Below are positions 22,501 to 30,907 of a stretch of DNA of 64,000 bases, piece after piece. Every line of letters starts with the position of its first letter. Position 1 is the first letter of the stretch. The position numbers and the translations under genes are program-made. The notes beneath the pieces were generated by a model. That model was not told where the DNA came from, did not search any database, and saw only the letters and a program-made list of their open reading frames with translations. The stretch comes from Rhodospirillales bacterium (GTDB lineage: Bacteria; Pseudomonadota; Alphaproteobacteria; Micavibrionales; Micavibrionaceae), in NCBI GenBank assembly GCA_020638285.1, contig JACKIV010000002.1:186001-250000 (forward strand). Reading direction: 5' to 3'.

Positions 22501-22648
22501 CGGCGCGAACGGAAATCGTTTCTCCGCCTGTTTTTTTGTCTGCATGGGCCTCCGGCGCGGTCTGCGCCATGGCGAAACCCATCATCCCCCCGAAAGAGAG
22601 GATAGACAGAATCACGATTGCTTTTGCAGACAACGCCCTGAGTCGCAT
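19589..22648 (-). CDS. Large exported TPR protein with AMIN-like N-terminus
   Basis: About 1019 residues. It has a cleavable signal peptide (about 1-30, ending GFAMAQ) and an AMIN-like beta domain (RIVLDGFEKGNVPDVTV and VARVTGIETRVEG). A long Pro/Lys/Glu-rich linker follows, and the C-terminal half (about 430-1000) is packed with degenerate tetratricopeptide helices such as GEYELAVKDLADPAL and ARLGKAYLANGQYAKGL. An upstream ATG would extend it by 12 residues; the chosen start puts the signal peptide at the N-terminus. Likely periplasmic, possibly binding peptidoglycan through the AMIN-like part and scaffolding partners through TPRs. No family name is offered. It sits between the OmpA-type lipoprotein and lpxA. 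Confidence 0.8.
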   Translation of the reverse strand: MRLRALSAKAIVILSILSFGGMMGFAMAQTAPEAHADKKTGGETISVRAADHGAFTRIVLDGFEKGNVPDVTVRENPEKPGGEIVVVLGSSVPVNLSAAPQNVARVTGIETRVEGEKDVSVLIHAPGHERFRHFRAGNRILVDIYGPDSAVGASAQKPPDSRKPEPEKESKPIKPASVPPPAATPTMPAIAVQSVKKEKLVRPIERHVVALTSTEIAGMAAFVRSGVLWIVFDRTNLPVNGRIDGPQKDMFPPLERLDFDGGTAFRTTLPGPANVYSEGGGLVWRVVLTPGARQTHPVMPRRLAPEKNAQTPPPTGLVWPTHRAERVVDLHDPGVGDKLKVVTVDRAPESSGPARSYVDFNLLRSAAGFVFAPKVDDLSVRVTSEGVEVSRPSGLALETEEDKRQRAEKKSEKHDAPDASQEDGAAPDERKVYNFPEWTMGGDKAMENNRRIMMIGIGTRDEAGQASDLLTLARMYVANGWGPEALGFLRIVLQSTPELETNPSFLALRGAARTLAGEYELAVKDLADPALDSDPDVPLWRSVVWAGLEDWRQAAQTHPKNATSTLVGYPSALRDILAPVLAEIALRDGKPDDAAALLALLGADGEPLRPEQDAAQSYLRGEILRQKGETEKATEIFKTLANGQNDLFRVKAGLAFVNLALETEKIKPSEAIDRLEGMRYGWRGDELEMLVNARLGKAYLANGQYAKGLSVLKDAAALWPDSPLSADIRTDMALAFEDAFMTDRLEKMSPLDAITLYDAFQDLTPEGPAGDDLIRRLAESLVKADLLGRAAALIQNLIDHRLSGPDAAQAAVRLGAIYLLDGRPENALSAIQKASTLRESIVDPTLRTRIDRDLVLLRARALSQMDKPEQALALLGDMPPGPEVNRLRVDIAWGSENWDEAAEALADILLDSGVSSQGTIEPEQARLIINRAVALALADNRLALANMRDMYGKAMEKTDQAKLFDVITRARKAAVLADRQTLMGVVSEVDLFRSFLDSLKNGALEMEKTPEKQVGGGGL

Positions 22649-22727
22649 GGCAAAACAGAGTGCCACACCTGCGCGACTTTGCAAACACTCATCCTGTCAG
22701 AAGGTGCAGGAGTCCACCGGGACTTTT

Positions 22728-23684
22728 TCAAGGTGTAAGACGCACATCGACTCGTCGGCTGGCGGACTCGGCATTGCGTCCGGGGGCGGGGGCGGGCGGC
22801 GGCTGGGCATCGCCATAGCCTGCCGTGACGATGGATCGGGCCGGAACGCCCTGCCGGATCAGTGTGTCACTGACGGCATAGGCCCGATCGAGAGATTTTT
22901 TCAGATTCAATGTTTCGCGCCGCGCCGGGTCGGTCAGAACGGCCCGGCGGCTTGCATGGCCTTCGACAACGACAGAAGCCGCGCCGCCTGTACTTTTGAC
23001 CGTTTGTGCGACGTTGGTCAGAGCTTTTTTCGCTTCCGGTCCCAGACGCGCGGAATTATGGTCAAAGTAAATCCTCAGAGGCTCGCCGGGCGCAGGCGGA
23101 TCAATTTCTGGCAAGGGCAGCTTTTCGACCGTTCTATCCGGCGTATCAGGCATCTCCGAAGGCAGGTAGCCCGGCGCGATGCGTGTCGGCGTGGCGCCTG
23201 TTCCGGCCAGAGCGAAGCTTCCTCCGTCCAGCGGGAAAATCAGGACACTTGAATCCGCAGCAGACGGCACGCCGCCAGAGGTGGAAAGCAGGGAAATGGG
23301 TTTTTGTTCCGTAAGAGAAGCCGGAGGACGCAAGGTCAAGGGTTTGTCCTGCGGTCTGCCTCTGTAAAAGGGGCGCGGAGGCTGGGGCCCCGGATTGTAC
23401 ACGCTCGGGCCCATCGGATCGTCAAGCCCATAGACGGTGACACCGCCCCGGCTCATCTGATCGGCCAGAGACGGAAAATCGAAGGTTTCACCGGGCAGGG
23501 AGGGCAGTTCCACCTGTTCTTCGGCCTGATAGACGGGTGGGGGCAAGGTCTGGCGATCCACGCTGCCGCCGCCTGGCGAGAATGAAAACCCGTCCGTCGC
23601 GCAGGCTGACAGGCCGAAACACAGGGCAAGTGCAGCAAAAGCGCCGGAAACACGCCGCGCAGCCGGAAATACGCCTGAGATCAA
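22728..23684 (-). CDS. OmpA-family lipoprotein
   Basis: Predicted outer-membrane lipoprotein with a C-terminal peptidoglycan-binding OmpA domain. I start it at the TTG at 23684: it is preceded by GGAGG five nt away and gives a compact 28-residue lipoprotein signal ending in the lipobox LSAC. The long ATG start at 23777 would bury that signal 31 residues deeper. After a Pro-rich linker the last 110 residues read RIYFDHNSARLGPEAKKAL and VVVEGHASRRAV, then ARSIVTAGYGDAQP and SRRVDVRL, the OmpA/MotB pattern. It is followed downstream by the large AMIN/TPR protein. Confidence 0.85.
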   Translation of the reverse strand: MISGVFPAARRVSGAFAALALCFGLSACATDGFSFSPGGGSVDRQTLPPPVYQAEEQVELPSLPGETFDFPSLADQMSRGGVTVYGLDDPMGPSVYNPGPQPPRPFYRGRPQDKPLTLRPPASLTEQKPISLLSTSGGVPSAADSSVLIFPLDGGSFALAGTGATPTRIAPGYLPSEMPDTPDRTVEKLPLPEIDPPAPGEPLRIYFDHNSARLGPEAKKALTNVAQTVKSTGGAASVVVEGHASRRAVLTDPARRETLNLKKSLDRAYAVSDTLIRQGVPARSIVTAGYGDAQPPPAPAPGRNAESASRRVDVRLTP

Positions 23685-23757
23685 GAGAGCCTCCGTCGGG
23701 AAAGCGAGGCAGGGCGGTCCATCAGGGCGCCCCCTTCGCGAGAAAACTGGGTCTATG

Positions 23758-24474
23758 TTAAGGTGTTTTTCCGTCAAAGGAAAGAGGGTTTGTCACAACC
23801 GCTTCACGGAAGGCCTCAATCCAGCGGCGAATCTCGTCGGGGCGGGTTTTCAGTGCCGTGCGATTGACGATCAGGCGTGAGGACACATCCATCACTTTTT
23901 CGATTTCTACCAGTCCGTTAGCCGCCAGAGTGCTTCCCGAGGACACCAGATCCACGATCCGCTTGGCCAGACCCAGACACGGGGCGATTTCCATAGCGCC
24001 ATGAAGTTCGATGCATTCGGTCTGCACGCCTCTTTGCGCGAAATGCCGGGCCGTCAGGCGCGGATATTTCGTGGCGATCCGGATATGGCTCCAGCGGTTG
24101 GGATCGTCTGCGGCGGCGTCTGCCGCGCGCATGGCCACGCTCAGGCGGCATCGGCCAATCCCCAGATCAAGCGGGGAATACAGCTCGGAATAGTCAAATT
24201 CTTCCAGAACGTCCTGCCCGACCACGCCGATCTGGGCCGCGCCGAAGGCCACAAACGTCGCCACGTCAAAGGCGCGCACGCGGATCAGGTCCATATCCGG
24301 AATGTTGGTTTTGAACAAAAGAGCGCGGCTAAGTTCATTATTGAAATCCGGATCGGGCACGATTCCGGTGCGGGCGAGCAAGGGTTCGAGCTCGTCCAGA
24401 ATCCGCCCCTTGGGAACGGCAAATACAAGGCGTTGTCCTGCATCGTCCGGCATGATACAAGGAGTGTTAAGCAT
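23758..24474 (-). CDS. hisG: ATP phosphoribosyltransferase, short form
   Basis: First step of histidine synthesis. The 238-residue product is the short form, lacking the C-terminal regulatory domain; such enzymes work with HisZ, which is not in the window. Motifs include [31 protein letters not shown], and the PRPP-binding [14 protein letters not shown] near residue 190. An alternative start at 24453 would remove seven residues. It heads the minus-strand group, with the OmpA lipoprotein beginning 73 nt after its stop. hisI lies about 9 kb away, so the his genes are scattered. Confidence 0.94.
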   Translation of the reverse strand: MLNTPCIMPDDAGQRLVFAVPKGRILDELEPLLARTGIVPDPDFNNELSRALLFKTNIPDMDLIRVRAFDVATFVAFGAAQIGVVGQDVLEEFDYSELYSPLDLGIGRCRLSVAMRAADAAADDPNRWSHIRIATKYPRLTARHFAQRGVQTECIELHGAMEIAPCLGLAKRIVDLVSSGSTLAANGLVEIEKVMDVSSRLIVNRTALKTRPDEIRRWIEAFREAVVTNPLSFDGKTP

Positions 24475-24672
24475 AAAACCACTGAAAATGCAAAGGATTT
24501 AGGAACATAAACACGTTCATGATCTGTCTTTCCCCCTTTTCCTGAAGGGAGATGGGAATCAAGAGAAGAGGACTAAAAAAATCCGAAGGATTATCCTTCC
24601 TCGTTCGTAGATTGCTTCTGTAGGGCCGCCGAAGACCCGTTCTTTTAACCATCCGATACGGAGGAAAACCCG

Positions 24673-25272
24673 ATGAAAAAACTTCTTTTGTCTTGCTGCG
24701 CTCTGGCGTTTCTGGCCCCTGCAGCGGCTTTTGCCTGCCCGCCCGAAGGACGCGGCATGCCCATGATGGAGAAAGTCGACACGGACAAAGACGGTTCGAT
24801 TTCGATGGCAGAAGCCGATGCCGCCGCCAAAACCCATTTCGAGGCCATGGATGAGAACAAGGATGGATCGCTCTCTCTGGCCGAATTTGACAAGGCGCCG
24901 CGCCCTCATGGAATGGACGGAAAAGAGGGGGCTGGTCAGGGCAAAAAGGGACCCGATTCTGATCGTGGCCAGATGCGCGGAGACATGCGCGGAGAAGGCC
25001 TCGGAATGATGCGCGAAAAACGCTTTGAGTCCATGGATGCCGACAAGGACGGTAAGGTAAGCCAAGCCGAATTCCTCGCCGGTGCGAAGAAACGCCATGA
25101 ATGGATGGACACGAACAAGGACGGGACCATCTCGAAAGAGGAAATGCAGGCCCGCCGCGAGAAAATGAAAGAAAAACGGCAGGATCGCAAGGGTCAGGGC
25201 GGACCCATGGGGGACTGGGATGATGCACCGCAAAGCGCACCTGAAACAAAAGCCCCGGCTCTGAACGAGTAG
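24673..25272 (+). CDS. Exported EF-hand calcium-binding protein
   Basis: In the 199-residue product a signal peptide (MKKLLLSCCALAFLAPAAAFA) is followed by four canonical EF-hand loops: DTDKDGSISMAE, DENKDGSLSLAE, DADKDGKVSQAE and DTNKDGTISKEE. The first and second pairs are separated by a Gly/Lys/Met-rich linker. Every loop keeps the 1-3-5-12 calcium ligands. It is the first gene of a four-gene unit with an ECF sigma factor starting 9 nt after its stop, a one-TM protein and a periplasmic metal-sensor-like protein. It may act as a sensor or buffer in the same envelope response. Confidence 0.88.
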   Translation: MKKLLLSCCALAFLAPAAAFACPPEGRGMPMMEKVDTDKDGSISMAEADAAAKTHFEAMDENKDGSLSLAEFDKAPRPHGMDGKEGAGQGKKGPDSDRGQMRGDMRGEGLGMMREKRFESMDADKDGKVSQAEFLAGAKKRHEWMDTNKDGTISKEEMQARREKMKEKRQDRKGQGGPMGDWDDAPQSAPETKAPALNE

Positions 25273-25280
25273 GCCCGGCG

Positions 25281-25871
25281 ATGTCCGCAGCGCTGGAGGA
25301 GGATCCAAGCGACGAATCCCTTCTGCTGCGGATCTGCGACCGGGACGAGGCAGCGTTTTCCTGCCTCGTCCGTCGTCATGCGACCCGGTTTTATGGTCTG
25401 GCCTGGCGGGTCACGCTCAACCGGACAAAGGCTGAGGATCTGGTTCAGGAGGCGTTCGCAAAGCTTTGGGCGGAGCCGGAGAAGTTCGATCCTGCGCGCG
25501 GGGCGGCTTTTACGACATGGTTCTCGCGGGTTGTGGTCCATCTGGCCATAGACACGAGGCGCCGGGAAAAGCGTTTCTATCCCTTAAGCGATGCGATGAC
25601 CGCCACGCTTGACGACGGGCAGGAAAACCCCGAAGCGGTCTTGATCCGAACCGAGCGTGATCGGCGTATGGACGCCGCCATGGGTGAGATTGATCCGCGC
25701 CAGAGGGCTGCGCTTGCTCTGGTTTTTTGTGAAGGCGCGCCGCAGAAGGAAGCCGCAGAACGCATGGGGCTTGGTTTGAAGGCCTTTGAGTCTTTGCTTT
25801 CGCGAGGAAAGACCGCTCTGCGCGCACGACTTGAGAAAAACGGCGCTTTGGAAAAAAGGAGGAAAGGATGA
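25281..25871 (+). CDS. ECF sigma factor
   Basis: The 196-residue product has region 2 (residues about 20-85) with NRTKAEDLVQEAFAKLW and TWFSRVVVHLAIDTRR, and region 4 (about 125-180) with DPRQRAALALVFCEGAPQKEAAERMG. This is the extracytoplasmic-function sigma-70 layout without region 3. It directs RNA polymerase to envelope or metal stress promoters. Its stop overlaps the start of the next gene (ATGA), which fits a co-expressed anti-sigma factor. The regulon is not identifiable from this window. Confidence 0.93.
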   Translation: MSAALEEDPSDESLLLRICDRDEAAFSCLVRRHATRFYGLAWRVTLNRTKAEDLVQEAFAKLWAEPEKFDPARGAAFTTWFSRVVVHLAIDTRRREKRFYPLSDAMTATLDDGQENPEAVLIRTERDRRMDAAMGEIDPRQRAALALVFCEGAPQKEAAERMGLGLKAFESLLSRGKTALRARLEKNGALEKRRKG

Positions 25872-26182
25872 GGGAAAACAACGACAACGATCCTGTTGAG
25901 CCCTTGCTCCGAGCATGGACTGCGCCTCCGTGTCGCGCCGGATTTGCCGAAGGGATCATCACGACGATTCTATCCTGTGCCAAGGTTGATCCGTTTGCTG
26001 CGTTTTTTCCGCCTGCGGCCTTTGTCCCGACGAGGGCGCGTCCGTGGTTTGCTGCCGGATGCGCGGCGGCGTGTCTGGTTCTGGGACTTTTTGCCGGGCT
26101 TCAGATTGATCTGTCGACCGACATTCCTGCCGGAACGTGGGAGAGTCTCTTTGCGCTTGAGGAGGATCCGTCATGGTTGTAA
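25868..26182 (+). CDS. Small one-TM protein, probable anti-sigma component
   Basis: The 104-residue product has a soluble N-terminal half (about 1-55) with no zinc-binding HxxxCxxC motif. One clear membrane helix follows (about 59-78, WFAAGCAAACLVLGLFAGLQ), then a short acidic periplasmic tail. It overlaps the ECF sigma gene upstream by 4 nt and the CnrX/Spy-like gene downstream by 10 nt. By position and topology it corresponds to the membrane anti-sigma (CnrY-like) part of metal-responsive ECF systems. This is inferred from context, as the sequence shows no known anti-sigma domain. Confidence 0.7.
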   Translation: MRENNDNDPVEPLLRAWTAPPCRAGFAEGIITTILSCAKVDPFAAFFPPAAFVPTRARPWFAAGCAAACLVLGLFAGLQIDLSTDIPAGTWESLFALEEDPSWL

Positions 26183-26634
26183 GTCGCGTGTTATCCTGGG
26201 GGCTTGTGGTTTCTGTCATGCTCAATCTTTTGCTGGCGGGGATCGCGGGCGGGCTGGTGTGGCAAAATGCGAGGCCGCCCGCCCCCCCGCCTGAATTCGG
26301 CTCGGACATGTCTCCGGAGGGGCGCAAGGCTCTGTTCGCTACGGCTCTGAGGAATCGTGCGGAGATGACGCCGCTTTTCGAGGAAGTTCGTGCGGCCCGA
26401 TCGGCTCTTGCACAGACCCTGTCGGCAGAGACGTTTGATCCGCAAAGCTACGACGGCGCCGCCGCGCGCCTGAAAACCGCGCAGGGCAGAATTCTGGAAG
26501 AAAAATCAAAGGCCATGCGCGAGGCTGCGCTTACCCTGCCTCCGGAGGAGCGTCGCAAGCTCGCCCGACGTCTGTCCAAAGGGCCGCAGGGGCATGGACG
26601 ACATGAACCACCAGAGGAAAACAAAGAGCCGTAA
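26173..26634 (+). CDS. Periplasmic heavy-metal-sensor-like protein (CnrX/Spy fold)
   Basis: The 153-residue product has an N-terminal membrane anchor (about 9-29), then a helical periplasmic domain with the family pattern: MSPEGRKALFATALRNRAEM (helix 1), REVRAAR-like helix 2, ALAQTLSAETFDPQSYDGA, and a final basic helix EERRKLARRLSKG. This matches the Metal_resist (CnrX, Spy/CpxP-like) group. With the sigma factor and TM protein upstream it completes a plausible CnrYXH-type signalling module. Histidines and cysteines are few, so a specific metal cannot be named. It ends 3 nt before the convergent nrdB. Confidence 0.75.
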   Translation: MVVSRVLSWGLVVSVMLNLLLAGIAGGLVWQNARPPAPPPEFGSDMSPEGRKALFATALRNRAEMTPLFEEVRAARSALAQTLSAETFDPQSYDGAAARLKTAQGRILEEKSKAMREAALTLPPEERRKLARRLSKGPQGHGRHEPPEENKEP

Positions 26635-26637
26635 ACC

Positions 26638-27693
26638 CTATTCCGTTCCCGAAAACACGCTGTCCCCGAACACATCTTCCCATGTACCTGTGGTGGAGGC
26701 GCGGGAATATTCTGTGGCGCGGTTTTCGAAGAAATTCGTGTGCTCGGCGCCGTTGAGCATTTCGTCCATCCATGGCAGCGGGTTTTTATCGCTGCTGTAA
26801 ATCGGTTGCAGGCTCAGCTGCTGGAGCCGTCGGTCGGCGATATAGCGGATGTACTGCTTGACCTCGGCGGCGGTCAGGCCCTCGACTCCGCCCATTTCGA
26901 ACGCCAGATCAATGAAGGCGTCCTCAATCTGGATGATATCGCGGCAGCTTTGCGTGATCTCGGATTTGAGCGATTCGTCCCAGATATCCGGATTTTCCTG
27001 AATGAAGGCATTAAACAATTTAATCATCGACAGGCAATGCAGCGTCTCATCCCTCACGGACCACGTAATGATCTGGCCCATGCCCTTCATTTTGTTAAAG
27101 CGTGGGAAGTTCATGAGAATGGCGAAAGACGCAAACAGCTGCAGCCCTTCCGTAAACCCGCTGAACAGCGCCACCGTCTTCGCGATATCCCGGCGCGAGT
27201 CCATCGACGCGCCCTGCATATAGTCGTATTTATCCTTCATCGCCTTGTATTTGAGGAAGGCCTGATATTCAACCTCGGGCATGCCGACCGTGTCGAGCAG
27301 ATGCGAATAGGCCGCGATATGGACGGTTTCGATGTTGGAAAAAGCCGAGAGCATCATCTGGACCTCAACCGGCCCGAAGACGCGGGAATAATGCTTCATA
27401 TAGCAGTTATTGACTTCCACATCGGCCTGCGTGAAGAACCGGAAAATCTGGGTCAGGAGGTTTTTTTCCGCCGGAGTGAGTTTCTTCTTCCAGTCGCGGA
27501 CATCTTCGGCCAGGGGAACTTCCTCGGGCAGCCAGTGGATGCGCTGCTGGGTCAGCCAGGCCTCGTAACACCACGGATATAAAAACGGCTTGTAGACATG
27601 CCGCTCCTGCAACAGGGGAGAGGCGGCGCGGCGCGCGGTTTCGTCCCGGATGGTGTCGGATTTTACATCATCAAGGCGGACAGGATGGGTCAT
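26638..27693 (-). CDS. nrdB: Ribonucleotide reductase small subunit
   Basis: Class I ribonucleotide reductase R2 protein, housing the diiron/tyrosyl radical cofactor for dNTP synthesis. In the 351-residue product the metal ligands are visible: the aspartate in [15 protein letters not shown] with E, H and the radical tyrosine in standard spacing, the glutamate in FTEGLQLF, and RDETLH with E and H. The tyrosine is retained, so a tyrosyl radical is likely. A TTG two codons upstream (27699) is a poorer start. nrdA is not in the window. It converges on the CnrX-like gene with only 3 nt between stops. Confidence 0.94.
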   Translation of the reverse strand: MTHPVRLDDVKSDTIRDETARRAASPLLQERHVYKPFLYPWCYEAWLTQQRIHWLPEEVPLAEDVRDWKKKLTPAEKNLLTQIFRFFTQADVEVNNCYMKHYSRVFGPVEVQMMLSAFSNIETVHIAAYSHLLDTVGMPEVEYQAFLKYKAMKDKYDYMQGASMDSRRDIAKTVALFSGFTEGLQLFASFAILMNFPRFNKMKGMGQIITWSVRDETLHCLSMIKLFNAFIQENPDIWDESLKSEITQSCRDIIQIEDAFIDLAFEMGGVEGLTAAEVKQYIRYIADRRLQQLSLQPIYSSDKNPLPWMDEMLNGAEHTNFFENRATEYSRASTTGTWEDVFGDSVFSGTE

Positions 27694-27881
27694 CGGCAAT
27701 CAGTCTCCCTCTGCAAAACGATTCACTCTATATCTATCCCACTTCCCTCCGTTCGTCGAGAGGGGAGGAGGGAAATACGGCGGAAAAACCTTTTTACGGC
27801 CATTGTTTTGCGCGGGTTTCGTGGTCTTGTGATCCTGCGCCGGAACGGGCGCGGAGACGACGGAAGAAGGAGAATTTCCCC

Positions 27882-28307
27882 ATGAATCTATCCATGAAAA
27901 ACCCCGCGCAGGGCATGAAAACCCTGATGGCCGGAGCGGGTTTTCTGAGCCTGTTTCTTCTGGTCGCGCCCTCATCGGCGCAGGCAGGGCAGGATCGTTA
28001 TTGCCGGGAATATACGCGAACGGTATGGATTGACGGACGCGCCCGGTCTGCGTATGGAACGGCCTGCCTCCAGCCCGACGGCGCGTGGCAGATCGTGAAT
28101 GAAAATGGCCGGGATTCGACGGGCGACTATGAAACAATCGTCTTTCGCGACCGGATTATTGAGCCGCCGCCCCTGATCGTGGAGCGCGTGGTTGTCTGGC
28201 CTGCGCCATATCCTGCGCATCACTCGTGGGATCGTGGCCGCCACATCGGACATCACAGGTTTCATGAACGGGATTGGAATAGAGATCGGAAATGGCACCG
28301 CCATTAA
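27882..28307 (+). CDS. Exported hypothetical protein
   Basis: The 141-residue product has a basic N-terminus and signal peptide (hydrophobic core about 16-32, ending APSSAQA). A small domain follows with [13 protein letters not shown] and [15 protein letters not shown], resembling the cysteine-containing tail of rickettsial-type 17-kDa surface antigens. The C-terminus is rich in His, Arg and Trp ([19 protein letters not shown]). Likely periplasmic or outer-membrane-associated; function unknown. Its stop overlaps the convergent ccoS stop by 4 nt. Confidence 0.7.
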   Translation: MNLSMKNPAQGMKTLMAGAGFLSLFLLVAPSSAQAGQDRYCREYTRTVWIDGRARSAYGTACLQPDGAWQIVNENGRDSTGDYETIVFRDRIIEPPPLIVERVVVWPAPYPAHHSWDRGRHIGHHRFHERDWNRDRKWHRH

Positions 28308-28462
28308 GATCCATCCTTGTCCGATTCTTCGTCAAACAGAATACGATTGGCGGCGCCGTCGAGGTCTTCGTACTGGCGGGATTTGAGCGCCCAGACGAAC
28401 GCCGCCAGTCCGACCAGCCCCATTAAAATCGACAATGGAATCATGAACGCAAGGACATTCAT
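28304..28462 (-). CDS. ccoS: cbb3 oxidase maturation protein CcoS
   Basis: The 52-residue product starts [20 protein letters not shown], with one membrane helix (about 3-25). It then has [21 protein letters not shown] followed by an acidic tail, which is the CcoS/FixS signature (W-x3-S-x-Q-(F/Y)-(D/E)D-x2-(G/A)). It is needed for haem and copper insertion into cbb3-type cytochrome oxidase. Its ATG overlaps the ccoI stop by 4 nt, so the two are translationally coupled. Confidence 0.92.
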   Translation of the reverse strand: MNVLAFMIPLSILMGLVGLAAFVWALKSRQYEDLDGAANRILFDEESDKDGS

Positions 28463-30798
28463 CGGATTTTCCCCAGCCGCATCGCATTCAGCATGACCGT
28501 GATCGACGAGGCCGACATGAACAGGGCCGCCACCAGAGGCGTCATAAACCCGGCCATGGCCATCGGTACGGCGAGGACATTATAGCCGATTGACAGGGCA
28601 AAGTTGAGGCGAATCGCGCGCATGGCTCGACGGGCCGTTTTCCATGCTTCGAACGCGTTCCAGAGACGATCTCCCTGAAGCACGATGTCGGCGGCGTTTT
28701 GAGTGAGAGTCGCCGCGCTGCCCGGCGACATGGACACAAAGGCCCCGGCCAGAGACGGCGCATCGTTCAGCCCGTCCCCGACCATCAGGACCCTGTGGCC
28801 TTCGCGCTCAAGATCCCGCAGGAAGGTGAATTTATCTTCCGGGCTCTGGGCGGCGTGCGCCCGCGAAATCCCGATTTTTTCGGCCAGATCGCGCACCGGT
28901 CCCGGTCTGTCTCCGGACAGCAGGATCGGATCAAATCCCGATGCGCGAAAGGCCTGAACGGTTTCGGCGGCGTCGGGTCTGGGGGTGTCTTCAAAGGAAA
29001 AAACATGCACGGTCCCGGCGGCATTTCGGTAAAACAGCGAGGTTTGCACGCCATCCTCTGCACGCTCGGACGCACCGCAAAACATCGCCGAACCCAGCCG
29101 CGTTCCGTCCGGAGATTCCAGCCCCGCGCCGGGTATTTCCACAACGTCCGCGCGCGGGGTGACCGGGCCTGCGGCGCGCAGCAAGGCGCGGGAAAGCGGG
29201 TGTGTGCTGCTGGCTGCCAGAGCGGCGGCATCGCGCAAGATCTCTGGATCTGCCTTGTCTTTCAACGCAAGGTTTCCACGCGTCAGGGTTCCGGTTTTGT
29301 CAAAAACGACTCTGTCAATGAACTCCAGTTTTTCCAGAGCTTCGGGGTTTCTGAGCAGAATTCCGGCGCGCAGCAGGGCTGAAGCGGCGGCCACCTGAAC
29401 CGCCGGAACGGCCAGCGCCAGTGCGCAAGGACACGTCACAATCAGGACTGCGACCGCATGGGTGAGGGCTGTATGAAAATCCCCCGTCTGATTCCACCAG
29501 AGCGCCAGAGTTAACAGGGCAAGAGAATGAACCGCCGGGGCGTAAAGCCGCGCGGCCCGATCGGCGATGCGGGTATAGCGGTTGCGGGTCTGCGCTGCGG
29601 ATTCGGCCAGAGCGGCCATGCGGCCCAGAGTGGACTCGGCCCCCGAAGCGGTCACGCGCAGGTGAAGGGGTGTGTCCAGATTGACCGCGCCCGCCGGGAC
29701 TGTCTCGCCGGGGCGGACAGCGCAAGGCAGGCTCTCGCCCGTGATCGCGGCCATATCGAGGCTGGACAGGCCTTGTGTCACAATTCCGTCCGCTCCCACC
29801 CGTTCGCCCCGCGCGACCAGAAGGATATCTCCGGGTTTCAAGGCATAGGCCGGGACCGCGCGCGCCGCGCCGTCCGCCCCCAGAACTGTTGCCGCATGAG
29901 ATTGAAGCAGCGATAAATCCTGCGCGGCGGACAAGGCCCGGCGGCGCACGATCCGGTCCAGATATCGTCCGATCAGCAGGAAAAACAGTAAACTGGCGGC
30001 GGCTTCAAAATAGGTTTCTCCCGTTCCGGCGATCGTCTCGTAAAGGCTCATGCCCAAAGTCAGAATCACCGCCAGAGTAATGGGAACGTCCATGCTTACC
30101 CGTCCATGCCGCAAACCTTCCCACGCCGGACGGGCAAAGGGGCGCAGGGCGAAGGCGCTCGCGGGCAGGACGACCAGAGCCGAATACCATTGCAAAAGGG
30201 CGCGCGTACTGGAATGAAACTCCACCCCGGCCCAGAGCGAGACAGACAAAAGCATCACATTCATCGCCGCAAAGCCCGCCACGGCCAGACACAGGAGCAG
30301 ATCCTGTTCCTCGCGCTGGTCCGTTGCGCCCATGCGCGCCGGATCGTAGGGGACAAGGCGATACCCGAGCGCGAGAACAGGTGCCAGAATACAGGCGGCA
30401 TCGCCGCCTTCTGCCGGGTCCCAGCGAATGTTCAGGCGGCGGGTGGTCATATTGAGACGAGCGGATTTTACGCCTTTCTGGCGATCCAGAACGGTTTCGA
30501 TCAGCCACACGCACGCCGCGCAGTGCAGCCCGTCGACCATCAGGTGCAGGACGCTCAAACCGTCTTCGGTGCGGGTATAGGGCTCAAAATCGTTGCGCGC
30601 CGTCTCAAGGGGGATAAGCGCCGGGCCGTCCGGGTTGAGAACCCGTCGGTCGTAATAGGATCCAAGTCCCATCCGGGCAATCAGCGCATAGGCTCCGGCG
30701 CATCCGTGACAGCAAAATTCTGTGCCATCCGGGCAGGGGCTGGAGCAATGGCGACAGACGGACTCGGCAGGGTTGATGCGGGATGCAACATAGGGCAT
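28459..30798 (-). CDS. ccoI: Copper-transporting P1B ATPase CcoI/FixI
   Basis: Exports copper to the periplasm for cbb3-oxidase assembly. The 779-residue protein has a cysteine-rich N-terminus (C15, C18, C22, C29, C30, C33) typical of CcoI, and a heavy-metal-binding domain with HCAAC (92-96). The membrane copper site is CPC in TCPCALALAVP (about 452), and the phosphorylation motif DKTGTLTRG lies near 499. GDGLNDAPSL is near 655. It pairs with ccoS downstream. The oxidase genes ccoNOQP and ccoG are not in this window, so the pair is separated from its usual locus. Confidence 0.95.
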   Translation of the reverse strand: MPYVASRINPAESVCRHCSSPCPDGTEFCCHGCAGAYALIARMGLGSYYDRRVLNPDGPALIPLETARNDFEPYTRTEDGLSVLHLMVDGLHCAACVWLIETVLDRQKGVKSARLNMTTRRLNIRWDPAEGGDAACILAPVLALGYRLVPYDPARMGATDQREEQDLLLCLAVAGFAAMNVMLLSVSLWAGVEFHSSTRALLQWYSALVVLPASAFALRPFARPAWEGLRHGRVSMDVPITLAVILTLGMSLYETIAGTGETYFEAAASLLFFLLIGRYLDRIVRRRALSAAQDLSLLQSHAATVLGADGAARAVPAYALKPGDILLVARGERVGADGIVTQGLSSLDMAAITGESLPCAVRPGETVPAGAVNLDTPLHLRVTASGAESTLGRMAALAESAAQTRNRYTRIADRAARLYAPAVHSLALLTLALWWNQTGDFHTALTHAVAVLIVTCPCALALAVPAVQVAAASALLRAGILLRNPEALEKLEFIDRVVFDKTGTLTRGNLALKDKADPEILRDAAALAASSTHPLSRALLRAAGPVTPRADVVEIPGAGLESPDGTRLGSAMFCGASERAEDGVQTSLFYRNAAGTVHVFSFEDTPRPDAAETVQAFRASGFDPILLSGDRPGPVRDLAEKIGISRAHAAQSPEDKFTFLRDLEREGHRVLMVGDGLNDAPSLAGAFVSMSPGSAATLTQNAADIVLQGDRLWNAFEAWKTARRAMRAIRLNFALSIGYNVLAVPMAMAGFMTPLVAALFMSASSITVMLNAMRLGKIR

Positions 30799-30907
30799 GC
30801 GCGATATTTCCGGTTTTTTCGCTTTTTGTCAGGTTTTGACCTGACGAGCTTCAGGGCTTTTGTAACAGATCTGCTGATGACAAGAAACGGGAAAGGCGCA
30901 AATTGCT

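Noticed and set aside
27740..27775. Fifth copy of the CCCTCTCC palindrome (TTCCCTCC...GGAGGGAA)
   Set aside because: Only short arms match and the centre differs; could be a degenerate copy or chance.
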